From NCBI GenBank assembly GCA_964480565.1, contig CAYZSU010000037.1, positions 1-22,680 on the forward strand: DNA of 22,680 nt, given 5' to 3'. Below, one piece after another: positions 1 through 8,406 of this stretch (position 1 is the stretch's first letter; the number at the start of each line of letters is the position of its first letter). Below the pieces are notes generated by a model. It was given only the letters and a program-made list of their open reading frames with translations, did no database searches and was not told the origin of the DNA. A program made the position numbers and the translations under genes. This DNA comes from CAYZSU01 sp964480565. GTDB lineage: Bacteria > UBA10199 > 2-02-FULL-44-16 > JAAZCA01.

Positions 1-257
1 TACCACATTATTAATCTTATTACTCGTCAATTCATTGAAATCGGTGTACTAGTGGGTTAAGCAATATTAGCAATGATGAACACTGTTATAATCAATTGAT
101 AAATTATCTGAAGCAGCAAGGTATTATTCCAAAAAAATATTATCCAAATTTTTTAGCACTTGCGGATAGATACTTAACCAACATTCAAGAAAGAATTCTT
201 TTTCTACGTTTTTTAAGCCAAAGTTTTTTAGATATTGATGATAAACTGCTTGTATGA
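1..257 (+). pseudogene. Broken or frameshifted 3' end of an unknown gene
   Basis: Frame +1 is open from the window edge to a TAA at 58-60. Frame +3 is open from a stop at 36-38 to the TGA at 255-257 and reads like a real lysine- and tyrosine-rich helical C-terminus (it includes NYLKQQGIIPKKYYPNF). No good start codon opens the second frame, so the simplest reading is one gene whose frame shifts near 40-60, either by mutation or by sequencing error. The family is not recognised, and what lies before the window is unseen. Confidence 0.3.
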
Positions 258-270
258 AAATCTGTATAAC

Positions 271-290
271 AATGAGGGCATGACCTCATT
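271..290. terminator. Short hairpin after the first gene fragment
   Basis: AATGAGG (271-277) pairs perfectly with CCTCATT (284-290) around a 6-base loop, 13 bases after the TGA at 257. Only a short T-rich tail follows, so it is a weak Rho-independent terminator candidate at best. Confidence 0.35.
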
Positions 291-349
291 TCAAAATAAA
301 CAATGGTTTCCAGCGCATTATCAATAATAAAAATACAGTAGTCGCTGTC

Positions 350-454
350 TCGGTTTCTCGCAAACCCACAACCGGAGCGTACATGCAAGTACGTGAGGAT
401 CCACGGGTGTTATACTCAAGAAATATCGAAGATGGGCGTTTTTCAACACTTCCC
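350..454 (+). repeat. MITE-like hairpin element, left-truncated copy
   Basis: This copy shares the core of the element seen at 10803, 15574 and 17297. CGTAC (378-382), a 6-base loop and GTACG (389-393) form the apical stem, and a GAAGATGGGCG block is followed by the end TTTTTCAACACTTCCC (439-454). It has no recognisable left terminal repeat. It abuts the stop codon of the beta-barrel gene at 460, so it may serve as the 3' end of that transcript on the minus strand. Confidence 0.65.
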
Positions 455-459
455 TTTCA

Positions 460-1110
460 TTAAAAATGATATCCAACGGATATGGTTGTGTTAATCTGTG
501 GGTTGATGCCGCCATCGATAATTTTTGCAGCGCCGCTGTACTTGCTTAAAAAATAAATAAATGCGGGTTCTACTTCCACATCAATCATAAACCCACCAGG
601 GAAGATAATATCTAGGCCCAACCCCAGCCCCATGCCCGCGCCATAGGAAAATGTTTTGGATTCCAATGCGCCACTGCCTGGCACTGCTTGGCCGTACATC
701 ATCAAGCCTGTTTTTATATAGGGTAGCATTCGAGTGTTACTTTTTAAGAGTAAATTGGTGGTACAAAATGTGTATTTGCCGGATAAATTACCTACCAGAA
801 TCCACTGTGTTTTGGGCGTATTATTAAATGTAGCATGATTCATGGAAAATCGAATATGGGCTTCTGCGCCGATATTATCCAGTATATTGGTTCCAAACTT
901 TAATGAATAGGCGCGCGCAAACCATTTATCGAAGGACTCGCCGGTAAGTAAATTTTTGTCATGGCTGGCGGTAATCATACCAATGCCAGCAGTGACATAA
1001 GGGCCCACATGCCATCCAGGCTGGGGTGGCATATATAGGGACTGCGTTGCAAATGCATGAATGGGAATGGTTAATAAAAGAAAAAAGGTTATATATATGA
1101 TACGAAGCAT
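460..1110 (-). CDS. Outer-membrane beta-barrel protein
   Basis: A 216-residue protein with a clear Sec signal peptide: hydrophobic residues 3-16, then HAFA with predicted cleavage after residue 21. The mature part has alternating strands rich in Gly and aromatics (GPYVTAGIGM, YGAGMGLGLGLDIIF) and ends in YHF. A C-terminal Phe is the usual BAM-complex recognition signal, so it should be inserted in the outer membrane. The start was placed at the ATG at 1110, directly before the signal peptide; an upstream in-frame ATG at 1185 would put a non-signal sequence in front. The size fits 8-stranded OmpA/OmpW/P44-like barrels, but the subfamily is not identified. It is divergent from the glycosylation run starting at 1229, with a 118-bp shared intergenic region. 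Confidence 0.8.
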   Translation of the reverse strand: MLRIIYITFFLLLTIPIHAFATQSLYMPPQPGWHVGPYVTAGIGMITASHDKNLLTGESFDKWFARAYSLKFGTNILDNIGAEAHIRFSMNHATFNNTPKTQWILVGNLSGKYTFCTTNLLLKSNTRMLPYIKTGLMMYGQAVPGSGALESKTFSYGAGMGLGLGLDIIFPGGFMIDVEVEPAFIYFLSKYSGAAKIIDGGINPQINTTISVGYHF

Positions 1111-1228
1111 GTATATAAGGTAGCAATAAATACGATAGGATGCAATCTTGAGACGTCTATGATAGATTATACGATCATATTGCAATCATATCCCAGTATT
1201 GCTAAGGATTTATGCGGGGAGCGAAATA

Positions 1229-1645
1229 GTGATCGATTTATTATGTCAGTGTCAAAAACAAGTATTTGCAGTTCATGAAAATCAACATGCGATGTTGACA
1301 GATTCATCCATTGATTCCTTTGCTGAATTTTGCCAGGAGCGCTGCTATCAACTGACCTGCTTTCAGCGGGACAATGATATTTTATTTGATCATGTCGATA
1401 GTAAAGATAAATGCCAGGCCTATTTGGATGATGATTATAATTGTATCCGGGCATATATTGCTGCACTTTCTCCAAATACCAGTCTCATGGCGCTATTTCA
1501 GAAAATCATAGATTATATAGATGAAAAAACGGACCATTCCTTACCTGCACTTCAATGGATTGAGTCTCGTTTTCATATGCAGCTTACAGCGTATCGCTAC
1601 TTAATTCGTTTTTCTAGTTATTTAAGACAAGGTGAGCATCAATGA
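1229..1645 (+). CDS. Unknown small protein, first gene of the glycosylation operon
   Basis: Family not recognised. From the GTG at 1229 it gives 138 residues; GGGGAG lies about 6 bases upstream, so this start is preferred to the TTG at 1199, which adds 10 residues. The protein is mostly helical in appearance, acidic, rich in Cys near the N-terminus (CQCQ, then CQERCYQLTC near residues 40-50), and has no signal peptide or membrane segment. Its stop overlaps the start of the next gene (ATGA at 1642-1645), so it is probably translationally coupled to the first Maf protein. By position it could be a chaperone, adaptor or accessory factor for Maf glycosyltransfer; this is inference only. Confidence 0.65.
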   Translation: MIDLLCQCQKQVFAVHENQHAMLTDSSIDSFAEFCQERCYQLTCFQRDNDILFDHVDSKDKCQAYLDDDYNCIRAYIAALSPNTSLMALFQKIIDYIDEKTDHSLPALQWIESRFHMQLTAYRYLIRFSSYLRQGEHQ

Positions 1646-3405
1646 GTCAATATTGGGACCAAAATATTGAACTATTAACCTTGCACCATCCCATGTTGGC
1701 TAAGCAACTCATTCAATGCGGTGGTCAATCTGAATTACCGCCGATATCGTGTGCAACAACCTCATTGCCTGATACAGCGGAATTAACAAGCATTTATCTT
1801 TGTTTGAGTTTGCCCTTGGATGATTTGTTTTTGACATTTTATGAATCATTGCCATCCCATGTTAAAGGGGTATTTATTATTGAAAAGGACATAAATACAC
1901 TGGCATATCAGTTACAAAATTATGATTATACGCGGGTATTACAGGATGACCGTATTCACTTCTTAATCAATATGAGTGTGCATGATATTATATTGCACTG
2001 TGAACAATATTTTCGCTTGCCAGATATGCATGCGTATTTGGATTATATTATCGCATGGCCCAATTTTTCGCCCAAGTGTGCGGTCTATTATGATGAATGC
2101 ATTGGCCAGATTAAACAGTGTATTGGGCTGATTCAAAGTGATACGGTATATAATCGTGTGGATACCTATCATGGATTTATAAACTGTATTGATAATGCGG
2201 ATCATCTGTCCAATGTCCGATGGGTGGATGGCATGCGCTCATCATGCCAGGCATGGCCTGCCATTTTAATAGGTGCGGGGCCATCGCTTACGCGTCGCCT
2301 GGACTGGATCAAGCAGATGAGTTGCCATACAATTATTATTGCAGCGGACAGTGCATATCCAATTTTGAAGAAAGCGGGTATTATACCGCACTTTATATGC
2401 GTGCTCGAGCGCATTGAATCCATTCGGGATTATTTTGACACGCTTGATACGCCAGCGAACGATTATCCTTATATGGTAGTGAGCCCTCTCGTATCTCCTC
2501 GTATTATGTCATCATTTGATCAGCGAATTATTGCAATGAATATGGAGCTATCCTATTTAAAATATCTATATCCACGGGCAAAACCATTTTCAACCGGGTT
2601 GTCGGTGACCAATATGGGCTATGAGTTGGCTGTTCATTTGGGATGTCATACTGTATATCTTGTGGGACAGGATTTTGCATATGATGCGAATAGTGAATTA
2701 AGCCATGCGGATGGGTTTACCCGTCAGACATATAAATCATCGGAGTATAATCACTCGGATGAAGTGGAGGTGCAGGGTAATAATGGCGATCGTATTTTAT
2801 CCCATTGCACGTGGAAACGATTTTTACATATACTAAATCATCAAATTTATCAGGCGGATATTCCATGTATCAATATTATGGAGTCTGACTCTGGTGCCAT
2901 TATTCCAAATGCACGACGCGTATTTCCAGAACCAGCACTTTCATCAACTAATAATATTGATGATAATGTACAACAGGCTGTCCATCAATGTCAGACAATA
3001 TCTATGGGCATTGCATTGCCAGATATGCTGCCGATACTCACACAATATCAACAAAATTGTGATGCATATTTGCAGCGACTATTTCAATTGCTAGAATTTA
3101 GCCAAATTAATGATGATGACCGTGTGTATCTGGGCCAATTAAAGTCCATTATGCCCGCATTGATTGAGATTAGTGAAAAATTGCAGCATGACTCGGAAGG
3201 TGTGTATATGCATATTTTAGCGCCATTCGTATTTTCAAATACAATCAATTTAGCAAAGCAGCATTTTTTCTATACGTATTCCAAAATAGATGAACAAAAA
3301 AAATTACAGTCATTGATTCCATTATTTATCGACTGGATTGATCAATTGCATTTTTGGTGCGGCCAAGTTGCCTATACCATCGTACGTAAAAAGGATGATG
3401 CATGA
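1642..3405 (+). CDS. Maf/DUF115 motility-associated glycosyltransferase, copy 1
   Basis: A 587-residue protein of the Maf family (DUF115, MptE-like central domain). The N-terminus (NIELLTLHHPMLAKQL) matches the usual start of these proteins. The central domain shows GAGPSL at 211-216, ADSAYPIL at 235-242 and VGQDFAYD at 341-348, the characteristic nucleotide-sugar-binding blocks. Maf proteins in Campylobacter, Helicobacter, Aeromonas, Clostridium and Geobacillus transfer nonulosonic acids to flagellin Ser/Thr in the cytoplasm. The neuBCA genes downstream supply a plausible CMP-sugar donor. It overlaps both neighbours by ATGA. The C-terminal third (from about 400) is less conserved and may bind the acceptor. 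No flagellin gene is in the window, so the target is inferred. Confidence 0.88.
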   Translation: MSQYWDQNIELLTLHHPMLAKQLIQCGGQSELPPISCATTSLPDTAELTSIYLCLSLPLDDLFLTFYESLPSHVKGVFIIEKDINTLAYQLQNYDYTRVLQDDRIHFLINMSVHDIILHCEQYFRLPDMHAYLDYIIAWPNFSPKCAVYYDECIGQIKQCIGLIQSDTVYNRVDTYHGFINCIDNADHLSNVRWVDGMRSSCQAWPAILIGAGPSLTRRLDWIKQMSCHTIIIAADSAYPILKKAGIIPHFICVLERIESIRDYFDTLDTPANDYPYMVVSPLVSPRIMSSFDQRIIAMNMELSYLKYLYPRAKPFSTGLSVTNMGYELAVHLGCHTVYLVGQDFAYDANSELSHADGFTRQTYKSSEYNHSDEVEVQGNNGDRILSHCTWKRFLHILNHQIYQADIPCINIMESDSGAIIPNARRVFPEPALSSTNNIDDNVQQAVHQCQTISMGIALPDMLPILTQYQQNCDAYLQRLFQLLEFSQINDDDRVYLGQLKSIMPALIEISEKLQHDSEGVYMHILAPFVFSNTINLAKQHFFYTYSKIDEQKKLQSLIPLFIDWIDQLHFWCGQVAYTIVRKKDDA

Positions 3406-5195
3406 GTGATAATCACCAGTGTTTTGAAAAGAATATTGCGGCACTGAAGCAATATCATCCAGGGATATATCAGCATATTGAGTCTCAAATAACGGAAGAT
3501 AGATGTGGATATATAAAGAGTGATTCTAAGCTTTCCGCTATGCCCCATGTTGCGCATATGGCGCTATTGATTATCATTGGTTTACAGGACTATGCATCTG
3601 TTACTGCATATATCAACGATAATGCTTTTCAGGATAAGTATGCGTTGATTATTGAGCCGAATTGTCGCTTGTTTTTGCAGGTATTGGATACTGTGGATAT
3701 GTCATCCATGTTTGTGAACAAAAAAATTACCTGGTTGATCGGTTTTGATCGTGCAGATCTAAATGCGGCATTATTTCATTATTTCATTCAGCATCATATT
3801 ATACCTTTAATTGAATTGAGCCATATTTGGGTATATCAGGCGATGGACTCTGCATTAGCGGATATTTTTTCGCATGTGCAAACATCCATCTCCGAGCAAT
3901 TTTCATATGCCGCAAGCATGATGATGAAACGCCCTGCCCAAATGATGAGCATGATTCAAAACATGATTGCCAATTGGCAGGTGTGTGCGGATATGCCTGC
4001 AGTGCATGCATTACAGGGGTGTTTTTCAGATGCAGTGGGTGTGGTGGTGTCCACAGGTCCATCGCTTCGTGACACATTGCCTGCATTAAAACGCATTGGG
4101 CATCGTGCAATTATTGCATGTGTTGACTCCGGATTATCCTATTTATTGGAAAATGATATTGTGCCGCATATGGTGATTGCAGCGGACTCTGCGCCACGTA
4201 TTGCTGAATTGTTCAGGGATATGCCGTATTTGAAACATACACCGCTCATTGTGCTGCCATTTGTTCATCCAAGCACTATTGCATCCTATCGAGGCCCAAC
4301 AGCATGCTATATTTCTAAGGAAATGGACCAGTCCTTATTTTTTTCCGACCATGCGGATGTCCTGTCCGGTGAATGCGTATCGCATCTTGCATTTAGCGTA
4401 TTGCAATACATGGGATGCCGTGAGGTTTATTTGTTTGGTCAAGACTTGGCATTAAAGCGGGGAAATAACGATGCCTATGCATTTAAGCGGGATGATAGTC
4501 ATTATGATGGCCATCTGGAAGATGTGCGTTGTCGGCAGGTAATGGGAAATGATGGAACGCCCATTACATCACGCGATGATTTTAGTCGAATGGGTGTTGT
4601 GTTTTCCCATATGGTGCGTTTAGAAAATAGTCATGCAAGAAATGTGATTCCAAAGCATATGGGCGCTAAAATTGATGATATTGATCAGTTGGATCCGGAT
4701 CAATTAAATCCGGAATTATGGTCCGCTATATCCTTGGCGCATGTATATGATGCGATTAAGGCGACATCCAACAATGCATTTGAGCCATCCGTTATTATGG
4801 AAACATTGCATTTGGTCGATTCATTTTTACATTGGTGTCATGCGCGAGTCAGTGAGTTACGCCATATTATGGTATGCGATAAGAATGATGTGGATAAGAA
4901 TGATCTGTGTGTGCAGATACAACATCTATGCCATCATGAATTATTTCGCCAAAGCGAGCATATTTTTAATCGTCTATTGATTGGTTTTTGCTCGCAAAAG
5001 ATTTTGTCATTACGACAATCCTTGCTCAGTTATCATTATGATCACTCGGATAGCGCTACACATTGGGAGGGGATTTCGAATAATTATATGGATATGTTAG
5101 TCACTGCGATGAGTTGGGCACAGTACATGAGGCAGCATATTCGAAGGGTTGATGGTATTGCAGTGCTTGGATCGACTGGTTGTATTATTCAATAA
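3402..5195 (+). CDS. Maf/DUF115 motility-associated glycosyltransferase, copy 2
   Basis: A 597-residue second Maf-family protein, started at the ATGA overlap with copy 1. The N-terminus NIAALKQYHPGIYQHI is the family signature. The central blocks are STGPSL (217-222), VDSGLSYLL (241-249), AADSAP (260-265) and FGQDLALK (345-352). It is clearly paralogous to copy 1 but highly diverged, so the tandem pair is not a recent duplication. The two may act on different acceptor sites or proteins, use different sugars, or form a heteromer. It is 14 bp from the next small gene. Confidence 0.88.
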   Translation: MSDNHQCFEKNIAALKQYHPGIYQHIESQITEDRCGYIKSDSKLSAMPHVAHMALLIIIGLQDYASVTAYINDNAFQDKYALIIEPNCRLFLQVLDTVDMSSMFVNKKITWLIGFDRADLNAALFHYFIQHHIIPLIELSHIWVYQAMDSALADIFSHVQTSISEQFSYAASMMMKRPAQMMSMIQNMIANWQVCADMPAVHALQGCFSDAVGVVVSTGPSLRDTLPALKRIGHRAIIACVDSGLSYLLENDIVPHMVIAADSAPRIAELFRDMPYLKHTPLIVLPFVHPSTIASYRGPTACYISKEMDQSLFFSDHADVLSGECVSHLAFSVLQYMGCREVYLFGQDLALKRGNNDAYAFKRDDSHYDGHLEDVRCRQVMGNDGTPITSRDDFSRMGVVFSHMVRLENSHARNVIPKHMGAKIDDIDQLDPDQLNPELWSAISLAHVYDAIKATSNNAFEPSVIMETLHLVDSFLHWCHARVSELRHIMVCDKNDVDKNDLCVQIQHLCHHELFRQSEHIFNRLLIGFCSQKILSLRQSLLSYHYDHSDSATHWEGISNNYMDMLVTAMSWAQYMRQHIRRVDGIAVLGSTGCIIQ

Positions 5196-5209
5196 TAAAA
5201 AGGCGTGAT

Positions 5210-5656
5210 ATGTATACGTATACATTTTCAAATATAACGGATGTGTTGATAGATTTAGGTAGTCAGCATGTTCATAATATGCAAGCAGAGGAGTGCTCCA
5301 TATGCCTCGCATTTTCTGATTTTTGTATGCAAATAGCGAGTGACTGTGCATTGACATTGGAAAAGATCAATATTTATGCACTTAGCAAAGAAAAACTCTC
5401 CAGTGAAATTGATAGGATGACAGCTGAATGCAATGCATCCATCATTGGGCAGGTTCAAAAAAATAATATATTGCGGACATTGATGGAGCCAATTATTATT
5501 AAATTGTTTCGAGAGTTAGTACAGCAGATGGACCATATTAATGAAGTGGAGAAAGAATACTATATTCGCCATGATGCGATTGTTCATTGCCATATGCAGT
5601 TGTATATGATGATCGCAACAATCGGATATTATATCAGTGATTTGGATAATAAATGA
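5210..5656 (+). CDS. Unknown small helical protein between Maf and radical SAM genes
   Basis: A 148-residue protein from the ATG at 5210, preceded by AAAAAGGCG; an upstream in-frame TTG at 5180 would lie inside the preceding Maf gene and is disfavoured. It looks alpha-helical with a long charged stretch (LEKINIYALSKEKLSSEIDRM), has several Cys and Met, and lacks a signal peptide. The C-terminal MMIATIGYYISDL is mildly hydrophobic but short. The family is not recognised. Its stop overlaps the next ATG (ATGA at 5653-5656), so it is co-translated with the B12-type radical SAM enzyme. Like the 1229 gene it is a small operon-internal protein beside a Maf gene; the two show no obvious similarity by eye. 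Confidence 0.65.
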   Translation: MYTYTFSNITDVLIDLGSQHVHNMQAEECSICLAFSDFCMQIASDCALTLEKINIYALSKEKLSSEIDRMTAECNASIIGQVQKNNILRTLMEPIIIKLFRELVQQMDHINEVEKEYYIRHDAIVHCHMQLYMMIATIGYYISDLDNK

Positions 5657-7110
5657 CACAAATTTTTCATAATAAAGCGCTATTTATCATTCATGATGTA
5701 TATATGGATGGAAATCATTTTCCCACAGGGATTGGCTACTTGGCCGCTATGCTTGAAAAAAATAATGTGGACGTGCGTGTATGCAATCAGGATGTGTATC
5801 ATTACAGCAATGAGGAATTGGCCAGTCAGTTTTTAAATGAGTCCTATGATATAATTTGTGTGGGTTTTTTGGCAGCCAGGTATCGGGAAACGATAATGGA
5901 ACTATGTCAAACAATTAACCAGCATAAGCAGGATGCATGGCTAGTGTTAGGTGGTCATGGCCCAACGCCTATTGCGCAGTATGTGCTCAAAGATACACAG
6001 GCAGATATTGTAGCTATGGGAGAAGCTGAAGATACGATTGTAGATCTCATGGCATGTCGGAAACATCACGATGATTTATCAAAAGTAGCGGGCATTGCAT
6101 ATCGTGAGGATGATCATGTGATGATAACTCCTAGGCGGACACCTCCTCAGGATTTGGATGTGCTGCCACTGCCTGCATGGCATTTATTTCCTATGGATAT
6201 GTATGCCACATGTTGCATGATGTGGCGCCAGGATTTAACGGATAGAAGTTTGGGACTTTTAAGCAGTCGTGGATGTGTGGGCCAATGCAATTTTTGCTAT
6301 CGCTTGGAAAAAGGAATTCGATTTCGACATATAGATTTGGTTGTAGATGAAATGGCATTACTGCAGGAAAAATTTGGTATTAATTATTTTGTCATGCAGG
6401 ATGAATTATTTGTGGCCAATAAAAAACGAATATTTGATTTTCGAAATGAATTAAAAAAACGCGATATGACAATTAAGTTCTTTTGTGATGCGCGCGTGGA
6501 TATTATGGATCGTGAACTCGTTGATTGTTTAAAACAATGTGGTTGCCAGTCGCTTAACTTTGGTATTGAATCCACAAATGATGATGTGCTCAAGCGCATG
6601 CAAAAACAAACGAGTATGGAGAAAAATATTCGTGCCGTTCGATTGGCAAATGATGCGGGCATTGGTGTGAATTTGAATATGTTGTGGGGAAATTTGGGTG
6701 ATAATGAATCAACACTATGGAAAAATGTGGAGTTTATAAAAAAATACAATACCTATGAATCCATTCGTACAATGCGTCCTCCCACACCCTATCCAGGATG
6801 TCCGCTATATGATTATGCAATAGATAATACGTTATTGGAAGGGCCTGATGATTTCTTCGATCGATTTACAAATTCAGATCGATTGACTGTTAATTTTACA
6901 GAACTTTCCAATGATAAATTCTATGAATTACTGCTTGCCGCCAATACGGAGTTGATACTCGATCATTTTAACCATGTGCAAGGTGATATGGTTGAGGCAT
7001 ATGCATTGATTCAGGATTTTAAAGATTTATATGAGGGAAATTATAATTTATTTCGCGGGGCGAGGCATTATTCGAGGAAAGATAATGATACATGCGAGGA
7101 AGCCGTTTAA
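5653..7110 (+). CDS. B12-binding-type radical SAM enzyme
   Basis: A 485-residue protein. Residues about 8-130 look like a cobalamin-binding Rossmann domain (FPTGIGYLAAMLE, ICVGFLAARY, LGGHGPTP at 99-106, GEAEDT at 123-128). The radical SAM core follows, with the [4Fe-4S] ligands C208, C212 and C215 in CVGQCNFC and a later FGIEST block. The family includes methyltransferases and ring-forming or rearranging enzymes acting on unactivated carbons. The cobalamin-domain histidine (DxHxxG) is not obvious, as is common in this class. It lies 12 bp before the sugar amidotransferase and just after the Maf pair, so a nonulosonic acid, its precursor, or the glycan is the likely substrate. The reaction itself is not predictable. 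Confidence 0.85.
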   Translation: MTQIFHNKALFIIHDVYMDGNHFPTGIGYLAAMLEKNNVDVRVCNQDVYHYSNEELASQFLNESYDIICVGFLAARYRETIMELCQTINQHKQDAWLVLGGHGPTPIAQYVLKDTQADIVAMGEAEDTIVDLMACRKHHDDLSKVAGIAYREDDHVMITPRRTPPQDLDVLPLPAWHLFPMDMYATCCMMWRQDLTDRSLGLLSSRGCVGQCNFCYRLEKGIRFRHIDLVVDEMALLQEKFGINYFVMQDELFVANKKRIFDFRNELKKRDMTIKFFCDARVDIMDRELVDCLKQCGCQSLNFGIESTNDDVLKRMQKQTSMEKNIRAVRLANDAGIGVNLNMLWGNLGDNESTLWKNVEFIKKYNTYESIRTMRPPTPYPGCPLYDYAIDNTLLEGPDDFFDRFTNSDRLTVNFTELSNDKFYELLLAANTELILDHFNHVQGDMVEAYALIQDFKDLYEGNYNLFRGARHYSRKDNDTCEEAV

Positions 7111-7122
7111 AGGAGCATGATT

Positions 7123-8244
7123 ATGAGTCAGGAAATTAAATTTTGTAAAAAATGTGTGATGCCCAATACACGGCCAAATATTCATTTTGATAAGAATGGT
7201 ATATGTGAAGCGTGTAATAATTATGAGAAGAAAAAAAATGTTAATTGGGATCAGCGATTTGATGAGTTAAAAACATTATGTGAAAAATATCGCGGTTGCA
7301 ATGGCAATGGGTATGATTGTGCGATTGCGGTGTCTGGCGGTAAGGACTCGCATGTGCAGGTGCATATTATGAAAGATTTGCTTGGGATGAATCCAGTGTT
7401 GTTGGCCGTGGATAATTTCAGTTGGACTGACACGGGTTTTCAGAATAAAGCCAATATTTCTGAATCCTTTGGTTGCGATATGATTTCATTATCATTAAAT
7501 CGAAAAGTCGCGAAAAAGATGTTGCGAAAAGGGTTGGTGAATTTGGGATCACCCACATGGTATGCGGATGCAGCAATTTACGCCTATCCATATCGTATGG
7601 CGATTCAACTCAAAACTCGATTGCTCGTTTACGGTGAGAATGTTAATTATGAATACGGCGGTGGACAGAAAAAAGAGACCTATAGCGCTAAGCGACAGAT
7701 TGAAAACGATGTGGTTAAGCCTGTGGATTTAACATCATGGATTGATGATGATGTGAGTATGACGGATTTGTATTCCATCGTGCCACCTACATTGGATGAA
7801 ATTAATGCAGCTAAATTAGAGCCCATCTATATGTCCTATTTCTATCCATGGGATAGCCATCAAAATTATCAAATTGCCAAGCGCTATGGATTTCGTCATA
7901 TGCAGCATGAATGGGTGCGTGAAGGTACGATTGAAAATTACAATCAAATCGATAGCCCTGGGTATTTACTCAATCAATGGTTTAAATACCCGAAATTCGG
8001 TCATGCCAGTGCCACTGAAATGGCATCGCGTTGGATTCGTGCCGGTCGATTATCGCGCGATGAAGGGATTTGCTTGGTGAAAAAATATGATCCCAATTTG
8101 GATCAAAAAATATTGGATGATTTTATAAATTTTGTAGGACTTACGCATCGCGAGTTTTGGGAGATTGCGGATAAATGGTATAATCGAAATTTATTTGAGC
8201 AGGATGCGTATGGCGTGTGGCATCAAACATTTGAATTAAAGTAG
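7123..8244 (+). CDS. N-acetyl sugar amidotransferase (PseA/WbpG/PtmG-like)
   Basis: A 373-residue protein with the PP-loop SGGKDS at 71-76, preceded by two CxxC pairs (C8/C11 and C28/C31) that probably bind zinc. This layout is that of the PseA/WbpG family, which uses ATP and ammonia to convert an N-acetyl group of a sugar to an acetamidino group, as in Pse5Ac7Am and in Legionella/Campylobacter legionaminic-acid variants. Its partners in other systems (HisH/HisF-like subunits) are not in the window. The ATG at 7123 was chosen because AGGAG (7111-7115) is 7 bases upstream; the ATG at 7117 is too close to it. Together with neuBCA it points to a diamino-type nonulosonic acid rather than plain Neu5Ac, though this is inference. 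Confidence 0.88.
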   Translation: MSQEIKFCKKCVMPNTRPNIHFDKNGICEACNNYEKKKNVNWDQRFDELKTLCEKYRGCNGNGYDCAIAVSGGKDSHVQVHIMKDLLGMNPVLLAVDNFSWTDTGFQNKANISESFGCDMISLSLNRKVAKKMLRKGLVNLGSPTWYADAAIYAYPYRMAIQLKTRLLVYGENVNYEYGGGQKKETYSAKRQIENDVVKPVDLTSWIDDDVSMTDLYSIVPPTLDEINAAKLEPIYMSYFYPWDSHQNYQIAKRYGFRHMQHEWVREGTIENYNQIDSPGYLLNQWFKYPKFGHASATEMASRWIRAGRLSRDEGICLVKKYDPNLDQKILDDFINFVGLTHREFWEIADKWYNRNLFEQDAYGVWHQTFELK

Positions 8245-8300
8245 GGAATAGTTAGAAGTTAATGATTAGTCACAAATATAATTATATAGGTTTTATAGGT

Positions 8301-8330
8301 GTCATTTTCGGCCTTAAGAGCCGGAATCCA
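8301..8330. repeat. REP-like hairpin (GTCATTTTCGGC ... GCCGGAATCC)
   Basis: TTTCGGC (8306-8312) pairs with GCCGGAA (8320-8326), with one T.G wobble and a 7-base loop. It begins GTCAT and ends ATCC, like the hairpins at 12839-13188 and like intergenic REP elements of other bacteria. It sits in the 162-bp gap between the amidotransferase and SPASM genes, where it may end or attenuate the first transcript. Confidence 0.55.
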
Positions 8331-8406
8331 TGAATTATAGCCATTCCTGGTCACTAGCTTTGATGATCGACGGTCAACGACGCAATCCCTAACAAATAGG
8401 AGAATT

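Noticed and set aside
1111..1228. Promoter for the glycosylation run (TTGAGA at 1148 with TACGAT at 1170)
   Set aside because: The match to consensus is poor, and several equally weak alternatives exist in this AT-rich gap.
8262..8333. A 23-codon ORF between the amidotransferase and SPASM genes, as a RiPP precursor candidate
   Set aside because: It has no clear ribosome-binding site, and half of it is the REP-like hairpin.
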